Assembly: GCA_002449595.1 (NCBI GenBank)
Contig: DJXE01000167.1
Span: 1 to 17,897, forward strand
Reading direction: 5' to 3'
Source: Lachnospiraceae bacterium UBA7012
Lineage (GTDB): Bacteria; Bacillota; Clostridia; Lachnospirales; Lachnospiraceae
DNA: 17,897 bases
The notes below the pieces were generated by a model. That model ran no database searches. It was not told where the DNA came from and saw nothing but the letters and a program-made list of their open reading frames with translations. Position 1 is the first letter of the stretch; each line of letters begins with the position of its first letter. The position numbers were made by a program, and so were the translations under genes. Shown in pieces: positions 7,458 through 14,857 of the stretch.

Positions 7458-8273
7458 ATGGAAAACTGGATCGTTCGCGATAAGATCTTTTCTGAAGAAA
7501 ATATGTATGCGAAGATGATGAACTTCGCGAAGAACGAGAACCTCACACAGACAGCAAAGGCCCTGCCGTATGCGCGGGAGAAGCACACCGGGCAGACGCG
7601 CAAGTCGGGTATCTTTTCAGCCGGGAAGTCTTCCTCCGAGAAGATCCCGTACATCATTCATCCGCTCATGATGGCGTGCCATGCCCACGCGATGGGCCTG
7701 CGCGACGACGCTGTCCTGGCCTCGATCCTCCTCCACGACGTCTGCGAGGACTGCGGGATCGAGCCGGCGGAGCTTCCGTTTTCGGAGGAGGTGCAGCAGA
7801 TCGTCGACCTCCTCACGCTCCGCCTCGACAAGTACCCGGACCGGGTTTCCGCGAAGGCGGCCTACTTCGCTCGGCTCTGCGGGCCGTGTGCGGCAGCAGG
7901 CGCGGATGCGGCGAGTGGTGCGAATGAGGTGAGTGGTGCGGATGGTGCGCAGTCATCTTCAAACGGTACGGCGCCTTCTGCCGGTGACCGGGCTTCACAT
8001 GAGCAATTGTATAAGGAAGAGATCCACAGAAAGGCCTGCTTCGTCAAGGCAGTGGACCGCTGCAACAACGTCTCCATGATGGCTTCCGGCTTCGAGCTTG
8101 AGAAGATCAGCGACTACATCGCCGAGACGGAGAAGTACATTCTTCCTATATTAGATATCATTAAGTTCCAGTGCCCGGAGTACCACGACGCTGCCTTTCT
8201 CCTGAAGTACCAGATTCTCAGTGCGATTGAGAGTGAGAAGATGATGGTGCTGAGGGGGAGGGACAGATCATAG
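7458..8273 (+). CDS. HD-domain phosphohydrolase, RelA/SpoT hydrolase-like
   Basis: This is a soluble metal-dependent HD-superfamily protein resembling the hydrolase half of RelA/SpoT (small alarmone hydrolase or MESH1-like). The start at 7458 has GAAGGAGA just upstream and lies 13 bases after larA; an upstream in-frame ATG at 7419 lies inside larA and is rejected. The 271 residues contain HTGQTRKSG (43-51), YIIHPL (65-70), the HD pair in LLHDVCED (91-98) and KAVDRCNNVS (197-206). These correspond to the H...HD...D metal ligands (His43 or His68, His93, Asp94, Asp200) in the order used by SpoT-type hydrolases. No synthetase domain, TGS or ACT domain follows. A low-complexity Ala/Gly/Ser insert (about 142-180) splits the domain between its middle and last conserved helices. 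The role is probably hydrolysis of (p)ppGpp or another nucleotide; the substrate is inferred. Confidence 0.8.
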   Translation: MENWIVRDKIFSEENMYAKMMNFAKNENLTQTAKALPYAREKHTGQTRKSGIFSAGKSSSEKIPYIIHPLMMACHAHAMGLRDDAVLASILLHDVCEDCGIEPAELPFSEEVQQIVDLLTLRLDKYPDRVSAKAAYFARLCGPCAAAGADAASGANEVSGADGAQSSSNGTAPSAGDRASHEQLYKEEIHRKACFVKAVDRCNNVSMMASGFELEKISDYIAETEKYILPILDIIKFQCPEYHDAAFLLKYQILSAIESEKMMVLRGRDRS

Positions 8274-8365
8274 CCGGGACTATCGCGGTAGGGCCTGGCT
8301 GCAGCGGGCAGTGCGATGATCTCTATAATTCGTCGGAAAAGGCGAAACAATGAACGAAAAATCGG

Positions 8366-8394
8366 ATTGTACTTAAATTAGTACAATATTTTTT
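8366..8394 (+). terminator. AT-rich palindrome plus T-run after the HD gene
   Basis: ATTGTACT (8366-8373) pairs perfectly with AGTACAAT (8380-8387) across a six-base loop, followed by six T residues (8389-8394). The layout is that of an intrinsic terminator, but the stem has only two GC pairs per eight. A repressor operator is an alternative. Confidence 0.55.
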
Positions 8395-8515
8395 CTGTTG
8401 ATTTGACCATTCTGTTGCAGTTGTGTTACAGTTGAGCCTGTAAAATAATGTCCGATACCGCTAATAGTATTCCGATTTGCAGGGCCATACCAGATTTAGT
8501 TCTCGGGGAGGGGCT

Positions 8516-8543
8516 TTGCAGACGATTTTTGCATGTATATAAA
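8516..8543 (+). promoter_or_regulatory. Candidate promoter of the surface protein gene
   Basis: TTGCAG (8516-8521) and TATAAA (8538-8543) are separated by 16 bases, giving an expected start near 8550 and a short leader carrying GGAGG (8563-8567). Other weaker pairs exist upstream, such as TTGACC at 8403, so the active promoter is uncertain. Confidence 0.4.
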
Positions 8544-8575
8544 GGTAATTCAATTTAGGTACGGAGGACACCGTC

Positions 8576-11500
8576 ATGAAGAAAAACCTTAAACTCAGAG
8601 CACTTGCATGGCTCCTGGCCGGCGCGATGTTCTTCACGGGAATGCCGAACGTTTCCGCGAAGGTCTACGCCGATGAGGTGACAGAGGACGTCACCACACA
8701 GGAGACGCAGGCGGAGACGACAGCGGAGACAACAGCCGTTGCCGAGACTCTCGCGGAAACGTCTCAGGAGACGACTGTTTCCGAGACGACAGCGCCTGCG
8801 GAGGAGACGATTCAGGAGAACACTGCGGATACTTCCACAGCGTCAGAGGAGACCGTCCCGGCCCAGTCGGAGACGACGGTTCCGGATGCTCCTGCGACAA
8901 CTCCCGAGACGACGGTTCCCGACGTACCGGTGACCACACCGGACACGTCAGATGTGACGCCGGAGGAAACGACCGATCCGGTCAGCACGGATACGGAGAC
9001 GGAAGAGACCACTGTTCCTGAGGAGACGACAGACATCACGGAAGAGACCTCTACCGAAACCGCAGAGCAGACGGACGAAGAGACGACCACGGAAGAGACG
9101 ACAACTACAGAAGAGACTTCCGAGACCGCTGAAGAGACAACGGAAGAGACCGCCGAAGAGATCGTGATCACCTTCAAGGCAGAAGAAGGCGGTAAGGTCG
9201 CACTTGCTTCTGATAAAGAGAATGCTTCCTCCACTCTCGAGCTGAAGCTCGCGGAAGACGAAGAAGCAGAAGAAGTTGTCGCCATCGCTGACAAGTGGTT
9301 CGAGTTCGACCACTGGGAAAAGGACGGCGAGAAGATCGAAGGTTCTGAAGCCATCACAGTTGCAGCAGAAGAAGCTTCCTATATTGCATACTTCAAAAAA
9401 GCGGTCGAGATGCCCGCTGACTCTTTCTATGGTGCAGCGAATGATATCTCGGTCATCGTTAACGTGGAAGAAGACACCTTCCCGACCGGCACAGTGATGT
9501 CAGTCAAGAAGGTCGAAGAGGAAGAAGTCATCGACGCCGTCAAGGAAGCCATCGATGGCGAAGTTGCGAAGATCAACGCGGTCGACATCACTTTCTCTTA
9601 TGAAGATGAAGAGATCCAACCCGAAAAGCCCGTCAAAGTCAAACTGACTAGGATGGGTAAGGTCGATGAGACCAAAGACACCTCGGTCCTCCACATCGAG
9701 GAGAGCGGTGAGGCCAAGGTCGTCGTCGAGAGCGAGGAGATGAACGGCGCGAAGGCGGAGCTGGAGGCGGAGCACTTCTCGATTTATATAGTGGTAGATG
9801 AAGATAATCCGGGCGATCATGAAGAGAATGCAGTTGCGACTTACAACTTCTATGTAGGCGACGAGATTGTTCTGACGCAGTATATGAAGACCGGGGACAA
9901 GCTGACGGATCCGGGCTCTTACGGTGACGACGGTGCGAACACTGTCTTCAAAGGCTGGTTCATTGGGAACGACCCGGTCAATTTCGGCGAGGAGCTGACT
10001 GTTGAAGAAGAAAAAACAATCAGAGTCGATGCCAAGATCGAGAAGACTTACTATGTGACATTCTGGGGAGAAAAGGACGCAGACGATAAACGCGGTATTA
10101 CGGCTGTTAAGTCTGTTACGGTAGAAGGAGACGCTGCGGGTACGGTGACGATCTCCGATGTTACGATTACTCCTAAGGCTGACACCAGCGCATTTGACGG
10201 CTGGTCAAGAACAGACGGCGGGGAGGTCATAGAAGGCGATTCTATTGAAGTTACAGAGCATACGAATCTGTATGCGGCTGTCGTTAATGCAAACTGGATC
10301 CATTTCTATGAAAATATCGATTATGAGACATCGGACAGCGATGCAACATACACCGGACCGGTGTATGTGAAAAAAACTGACGATCTGTCGACAAAGAAGC
10401 CTGCGGATCCCACCAGAAAAGGTTATAAGTTCGACGGATGGTATAAAGAAGCAGATTGCACCACACCTTTTGAGTGGACCGGGACCGGTCTTGACGAGGA
10501 TATCGATCTGTTTGCCAAGTGGATACCGGACAAGGCAAACTATACGATCGTTGTCTGGAAGCAGAAGGTGACGGATGCGAAAGATGCGGCTGACAGCGCA
10601 AAGACATATGATTTCGAATCAAGCGAGGTCAGACAGGATTCTACAGACAAGGAACTCAGCGAGGATGATTTTGCGGATTACACCGGCTTTACCTTTACCG
10701 GCTTCCATTATGGAAGGATTGAGATAACCCCTGAAAACAAAGTAAAAGCCTCCGGCACTACTGTAGTCAACGTGTATTATGACAGGAATCTGTTAACCAT
10801 CAGATTCATTGACGGTACTACACTTGATTATGTAGTGGCAGATGATAATGACGGAACCCAGTATGGGCTTGTAGACGGCGAGTATATCACACTGACACGC
10901 CGCGGATCCAGGTGGACTTATTCTGAAGAGCACGTATATACAGGTACAAGATACCGCACGGCTTCCGGAAGCAGCGGAACCCAGTATGGTTTTGTCAATG
11001 GACAGATGGTCCAACTGACATATCATCCTTCGTCAGGAGGATGTGGCAGTTCCGCATACTGGACGGATCCCAATGGAAACAGGTACAACGGAACACGATA
11101 TCTGGAAGGAGCGTCGAGCGGCAGCGGATATGGTGTCGTTAACGGTGAACTGGTCGGAATCCGGCAGGAAGGCGGCAGCTGGATCTATACAGAAGAGGTC
11201 ACGTACACCGGGACAAGATATAAACTGGAGAATGTGCCAGCCTCAAAGGAATTCACCGGACTGTACGGATCTACGCTCACGGCAAATGATTACGAATGGC
11301 CGGATGAGAGGGCGTGGTATCAGAATCCCCGCGGCGGCGGCACCAGGCTCACTTTCCTTGATGCATTCAAGTTTGAGGGACTGAGCGGCGTGTCGGAAGA
11401 TAATACGGTCCTGACGCAGTACGGCGCCAATCTTTCCGGCAACAACTACATCAGGTTTTACAAACAGAACATTGATGGAAGCTGGCCGGCATATAACAAC

Positions 11501-14500
11501 GCTGCCAATACGATACGATCTTCCGGCGGTACATTTACGATTACTGAAAAATATGAGGGATTCAAGGCAGTTCAGTACAGGAACGGGAACGGAACATGGC
11601 ATAACGGAGAAGCAGGAACAAGCGGAGTAAGTGCCAGCGACCTTCAAATCAGATTTGAGCGGCAAAAATATGACCTCACATATGTCTCCGATGGCGTAGA
11701 ATATGAAACGAAGACGGGTATCCCTTACGAGGATGTCATGTCAACGCACAAGATCGACGATCCGGTAAAAAAGCATTACGACTTCGGAGGATGGTGCGAA
11801 GACCCGTCGGGCTCAAGACTGTTTGATTGGAGTTCCACCATGCCTGCCGCAAACAAGATGATCTATGCAAGGTGGACACCGAAGGAATACCACGTGAGCC
11901 TTGATCCGAACGGCGGCGAGTTCCAGAATGCGCAGGTCGGAGAATTCAATATCACTTATGGAAGTGACAATGACTCACTGAACAAGGACTCCCTGTTCCA
12001 GAACATCAAAAAGGACAGGTATGAACTTGTTGGCTGGTTCTACAGAAATGAGGATGGCACGGCAGGTGATGTCTATGACTTCGGAAAGATCGAAAGCAAC
12101 GTCAATCTGATCGCGAAGTGGCGCTTCCCCGGCCAGATACAGATCAAGTACAATTTGGGTGACCATGGGAGTAACGGTCCTGAGGACCAGTATCTCTATG
12201 CAACGGATTCCTCTGTTGTCCTTGGCGCACCGCCTCAGACGATCGATGAAGGATGGGCATTCGTAGGATGGGAAGTGGGCGGCAAAAGGTACTATACAAA
12301 TAACACCTTTGACATTACGGATGACCTGATCGAGAACTACGACGAAACAACCCAAAAAGGCACAGTAACGATCAAGGCGATCTATCAGGATACATCGACC
12401 GCATCATACGCGACAACTCAGATTACTTATAAGGCGAATGGTGGTACAGGTGATGATGTAATTGTATATCCTGCGGACTCTGATGATCCTCTGGTGGTCA
12501 ACAAGCCAGTTATCTCACTTCCGGCAGATACATTTAGCAGAGATGGTTATGAATTCTTCGAATGGAATACGATGGCGGATGGTTCTGGCCTGTCTGTTCC
12601 TGCTGATACAAAGATAGCGGCTGACCTCAAGGATCTTGAGAATAATACCAAAATCAATACACTGTACGCTCAGTGGAGACAGGTCTACACAGTTGTCTAC
12701 ACGGATGGTGTGCCTAATGAGGATGTGTTTGAAGATCAAGCGACTTCTGGTCTACTTGTTGGAAATGATACGCCAGCGTTTGACGGAAATCCGAACGTCA
12801 GAACAGGATATGATTTTAAAGGCTGGAATCCTTTAGTAAATGAAAAAATTTCTGCTGATGATGCAGATGATGACGGCGTCATCACTTATACTGCGACCTG
12901 GGAGATCCACAAACACAAAGTTACGTACGAGTATACAGGAACTGTTCCGGAGGGAGCGCCTGCGGTTCCGGCTGAAGCAACATACAACTATGGAGCGACA
13001 GTTCCTGCAGCGACCGTACCTACGCTGGAGGGCTATACATTTAGCGGCTGGACAGGAGAAGTCACAACGATGCCTGACAATGACGTAACAGTTACTGGCT
13101 CCTGGACGGTACACAGCCATAAGGTGACCTATAAGTATACGGGACCTGTTCCGGATGGAGCACCTGCGGTGCCGGAAGAAAAGACATATGAGTATGGAGC
13201 GACAGTCCCTGCAGCGACCGTACCTACGCTGGAAGGCTATACATTCAGCGGCTGGACAGGCGAAGTCACAACGATGCCTGATAAGGACGTGGAAGTGACT
13301 GGCTCTTGGACGATCAACAGCCATAAGGTTACATACAGCTATACGGGAACTGTTCCGGATGGAGTACCTGCAGTGCCGGATGAAAAGACATATGAGTACG
13401 GCGCGGAGGTCCCTGCAGCGGCAGTTCCGACATTTGACGGCTATACCTTCATCGGTTGGGAAGGCGAAGTCGCAACGATGCCTGATAATGATGTAACAGT
13501 TACCGGCTCTTGGGTCGAATCCGGAGATACTCCTTATACTGTTGAGCACTATCAGGAGAATGCAGATGGGGAGTATCAACTCTTCGAAACACAGAAAGAT
13601 CTGACCGGCAGAACCGGAGCAGAAGTAACCGCAGTTCCGAAGTCCTATGACGGCTACACATTCGATGATTCGGTCGAAGGAACAAAGCAGAGCGGAACGA
13701 TTGCCAGAGATGGGAGCCTTGTTCTTACACTGTATTACACCAGAAACAGCTACGAGGTTTCCTACCAGTATACGGGCAAGGTTCCGGATGGCGCTTCTGA
13801 GCTTCCGAAGACAGAGAAGTATAAGTGGGGCACAAAGGTAACGGTTGCTGGTGATGCAACTGCAGACGGCTACAAGTTCAGCGGTTGGAGCGAGACGGGC
13901 AGCTTCGAGATGCCGAAGAAGGACGTGAAGATCACCGGCAGCTTCAAGTGCATTGATATCTCCAAGGATGATTTCTTCACAGCTTCCCAGCCTGAGGACG
14001 TCACCTACAACGGCAAGGAACAGAAGCAGAAGGTTACCGTCACTGATAAGGAAACCAAGAAAGAGCTAAAAGAAGGCACTGACTACACGATCGAGTACAC
14101 GGCAGCAAAAGATGCCGGAACAGTCACTGTTACGATCAAGGGTGCTGGTGACTATACCGGAACGATCACACGTAAGTACGAGATCAAGAAGGCTCCGCTG
14201 ACGATTACCACGGAATCTGCAGAAAAGGTCTACGACGGCACACCGCTGACGAACGACAAGTACACAGTCGAAGGCCTTGTAAACGGTGAAACGATTGAGG
14301 TCAAGGTGACCGGCTCCCAGACGGAAGTCGGAACAAGTGACAACACGGTAACAATTACCTGGGCAGCTACTGTGAAGGATGTTGCGACAAGATCGATTCC
14401 GACCAGCGTTCTTTCGACAAACAGGGCAGCCTATATCGGATCAGGGCTCGGAAGAGTGCTGGCCGATGTCAAGGATGCTAATGGCAATCCGGCTAAGGAA

Positions 14501-14830
14501 GCAAACTACGACGTGACGCTGAAACTTGGCCAGTTGAAGGTCACCGCGGCTCCTTCGCCGTCGCCTTCGCCTTCACCTTCACCGTCGCCTTCACCGGTAA
14601 CACCGGCAACGAATCCGCAGGTGCTCGGAGCTACGAGAGAAATCTTTGTACCGCCGATGGAAAACAGCGGTGTCCTCGGAGCGTCGAGAGGAGTACTTGG
14701 AGCAAATCGTACTGGCGACGATTCCAACATGGCCGCACATGGGGCTGTGGCAGCGGCATCGCTGATGGGTATTATCGGATGCCTGTTCTACCGGAAGAGG
14801 AAGAAGGAAGAAGAGGAAGAAGTACAGTAA
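8576..14830 (+). CDS. Giant repeat-rich secreted cell-surface protein, non-LPXTG C-terminal anchor
   Basis: This is a 2,084-residue surface protein, probably an adhesin or stalk. Residues 1-32 form a signal peptide (MKKNLK, hydrophobic core, cleavage near VSA or VYA). A Glu/Thr-rich stalk covers 35-195. An InlB B-repeat-like domain lies at about 196-275 (WFEFDHWEKDGE) and Listeria-Bacteroides/Flg_new-type repeats at about 600-650 (GYKFDGWYKEADC), 1040-1100, 1104-1182, 1190-1270, 1282-1367 and 1370-1442. A triplicated YG-V-(D/N)G motif lies at 760-886 and three SHIRT-like repeats at 1447-1646. A MucBP-like YTVEHYQENADG segment follows (1652-1724), then a fourth diverged SHIRT-like copy (1725-1792) and MBG/YDG-like domains (about 1803-1990; KVYDGTPLT). 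A Pro-Ser spacer (1993-2007) leads to three VLGA motifs (2016, 2033, 2040), a hydrophobic helix (about 2054-2072) and the tail RKRKKEEEEEVQ. The usual LPXTG is absent; ANRTGDD occupies its place. GGAGG lies eight bases upstream of the start. The binding target is unknown. Confidence 0.93.
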   Translation: MKKNLKLRALAWLLAGAMFFTGMPNVSAKVYADEVTEDVTTQETQAETTAETTAVAETLAETSQETTVSETTAPAEETIQENTADTSTASEETVPAQSETTVPDAPATTPETTVPDVPVTTPDTSDVTPEETTDPVSTDTETEETTVPEETTDITEETSTETAEQTDEETTTEETTTTEETSETAEETTEETAEEIVITFKAEEGGKVALASDKENASSTLELKLAEDEEAEEVVAIADKWFEFDHWEKDGEKIEGSEAITVAAEEASYIAYFKKAVEMPADSFYGAANDISVIVNVEEDTFPTGTVMSVKKVEEEEVIDAVKEAIDGEVAKINAVDITFSYEDEEIQPEKPVKVKLTRMGKVDETKDTSVLHIEESGEAKVVVESEEMNGAKAELEAEHFSIYIVVDEDNPGDHEENAVATYNFYVGDEIVLTQYMKTGDKLTDPGSYGDDGANTVFKGWFIGNDPVNFGEELTVEEEKTIRVDAKIEKTYYVTFWGEKDADDKRGITAVKSVTVEGDAAGTVTISDVTITPKADTSAFDGWSRTDGGEVIEGDSIEVTEHTNLYAAVVNANWIHFYENIDYETSDSDATYTGPVYVKKTDDLSTKKPADPTRKGYKFDGWYKEADCTTPFEWTGTGLDEDIDLFAKWIPDKANYTIVVWKQKVTDAKDAADSAKTYDFESSEVRQDSTDKELSEDDFADYTGFTFTGFHYGRIEITPENKVKASGTTVVNVYYDRNLLTIRFIDGTTLDYVVADDNDGTQYGLVDGEYITLTRRGSRWTYSEEHVYTGTRYRTASGSSGTQYGFVNGQMVQLTYHPSSGGCGSSAYWTDPNGNRYNGTRYLEGASSGSGYGVVNGELVGIRQEGGSWIYTEEVTYTGTRYKLENVPASKEFTGLYGSTLTANDYEWPDERAWYQNPRGGGTRLTFLDAFKFEGLSGVSEDNTVLTQYGANLSGNNYIRFYKQNIDGSWPAYNNAANTIRSSGGTFTITEKYEGFKAVQYRNGNGTWHNGEAGTSGVSASDLQIRFERQKYDLTYVSDGVEYETKTGIPYEDVMSTHKIDDPVKKHYDFGGWCEDPSGSRLFDWSSTMPAANKMIYARWTPKEYHVSLDPNGGEFQNAQVGEFNITYGSDNDSLNKDSLFQNIKKDRYELVGWFYRNEDGTAGDVYDFGKIESNVNLIAKWRFPGQIQIKYNLGDHGSNGPEDQYLYATDSSVVLGAPPQTIDEGWAFVGWEVGGKRYYTNNTFDITDDLIENYDETTQKGTVTIKAIYQDTSTASYATTQITYKANGGTGDDVIVYPADSDDPLVVNKPVISLPADTFSRDGYEFFEWNTMADGSGLSVPADTKIAADLKDLENNTKINTLYAQWRQVYTVVYTDGVPNEDVFEDQATSGLLVGNDTPAFDGNPNVRTGYDFKGWNPLVNEKISADDADDDGVITYTATWEIHKHKVTYEYTGTVPEGAPAVPAEATYNYGATVPAATVPTLEGYTFSGWTGEVTTMPDNDVTVTGSWTVHSHKVTYKYTGPVPDGAPAVPEEKTYEYGATVPAATVPTLEGYTFSGWTGEVTTMPDKDVEVTGSWTINSHKVTYSYTGTVPDGVPAVPDEKTYEYGAEVPAAAVPTFDGYTFIGWEGEVATMPDNDVTVTGSWVESGDTPYTVEHYQENADGEYQLFETQKDLTGRTGAEVTAVPKSYDGYTFDDSVEGTKQSGTIARDGSLVLTLYYTRNSYEVSYQYTGKVPDGASELPKTEKYKWGTKVTVAGDATADGYKFSGWSETGSFEMPKKDVKITGSFKCIDISKDDFFTASQPEDVTYNGKEQKQKVTVTDKETKKELKEGTDYTIEYTAAKDAGTVTVTIKGAGDYTGTITRKYEIKKAPLTITTESAEKVYDGTPLTNDKYTVEGLVNGETIEVKVTGSQTEVGTSDNTVTITWAATVKDVATRSIPTSVLSTNRAAYIGSGLGRVLADVKDANGNPAKEANYDVTLKLGQLKVTAAPSPSPSPSPSPSPSPVTPATNPQVLGATREIFVPPMENSGVLGASRGVLGANRTGDDSNMAAHGAVAAASLMGIIGCLFYRKRKKEEEEEVQ
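8678..9160 (+). repeat. Glu/Thr-rich low-complexity stalk region
   Basis: About 160 codons are dominated by GAG/GAA and ACG/ACA/ACC, written as irregular EETT, ETT and EET units with occasional VP, DVP and APA. This encodes an extended acidic, Thr-rich stalk right after the signal peptide, of a kind often O-glycosylated or used to hold domains away from the wall. Glycosylation is not shown by the sequence. Confidence 0.85.
10853..11233 (+). repeat. Three copies of a YG-V-(D/N)G ... YTGTRY protein repeat
   Basis: Residues 760-799, 801-849 and 850-886 of the surface protein share a pattern: YG, one residue, V(D/N)G, then an aromatic W/Y block and a closing (YT/YN)GTRY. Examples are TQYGLVDGEY...YTGTRY, TQYGFVNGQM...YNGTRY and GYGVVNGELV...YTGTRY. 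Units are about 37-49 residues and DNA identity is low, so the copies are old. They interrupt the region that follows YYDRNLLTIRF and resume at YGSTLTANDYEWP, as if inserted into a beta repeat domain. I do not know a named domain for them. Confidence 0.8.
12914..13513 (+). repeat. Three tandem 204-base SHIRT-like repeats
   Basis: Units start at 12914, 13118 and 13322 and encode HKVTY(E/K/S)YTG ... VTGSW, each 68 residues (the last 64). Copies one and two are nearly identical in DNA over long stretches, for example the block coding VPTLEGYTFSGW and the following GEVTTMP. The closing pattern (GYTF-GW-GEV-TMPD-DV-VTGSW) resembles SHIRT domains of Gram-positive adhesins. Near-identity implies recent duplication or gene conversion and likely copy-number variation. 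Confidence 0.85.
14552..14596 (+). repeat. Pro-Ser dipeptide repeat (wall-spanning spacer)
   Basis: Fifteen codons alternate CCT/CCG/CCA with TCG/TCA, encoding (Pro-Ser)n at residues 1993-2007. Such spacers typically cross the peptidoglycan between the last folded domain and the membrane or wall anchor. Confidence 0.9.
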
Positions 14831-14847
14831 AGTCAGCCTGACTGACT
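14831..14847 (+). promoter_or_regulatory. Small inverted repeat between the surface protein and Lgt-like genes
   Basis: AGTCAG (14831-14836) and CTGACT (14842-14847) form a six-base-pair hairpin starting at the base after the stop codon and ending directly against the GGAGG (14848-14852) of the next gene. It could tune translation or mRNA processing between the two cistrons. There is no T-run, so it is not a terminator. Confidence 0.45.
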
Positions 14848-14857
14848 GGAGGAGCAT

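Larger units (their letters stand above)
8274..8575 (+). other. 302-base intergenic region before the surface protein gene
   Basis: Base composition shifts from GC-rich to AT-rich here. It contains a TATAAT at 8324-8329 without a good -35, an eight-codon ORF (8350-8376, MNEKSDCT), a palindromic terminator-like hairpin (8366-8394), a TTGACC at 8403-8408, a TAAAAT at 8441-8446, a promoter candidate at 8516-8543, and the ribosome binding site GGAGG (8563-8567) eight bases before the surface protein ATG. I recognise no known riboswitch fold. Confidence 0.6.

Noticed and set aside
8812..9357. Minus-strand frame rich in Ser and Val opposite the start of the surface protein
   Set aside because: It is the mechanical reverse complement of GAG-ACG repeats (Glu/Thr giving Val/Ser), with no ribosome binding site or recognisable domain.
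12833..13579. Minus-strand frame with apparent Cys/Arg repeats
   Set aside because: Its repeats are only the shadow of the SHIRT-like units on the + strand.
14552..14596. CRISPR-like or microsatellite array
   Set aside because: The period is six bases in frame and encodes a Pro-Ser spacer; no spacers or direct repeats of CRISPR size occur anywhere in the window.
14672..14800. Classical LPXTG sortase signal in the surface protein
   Set aside because: No LPXTG or close variant is present; only the TGD part of the usual LPxTGD context remains (NRTGDD). I therefore do not call a standard sortase substrate.
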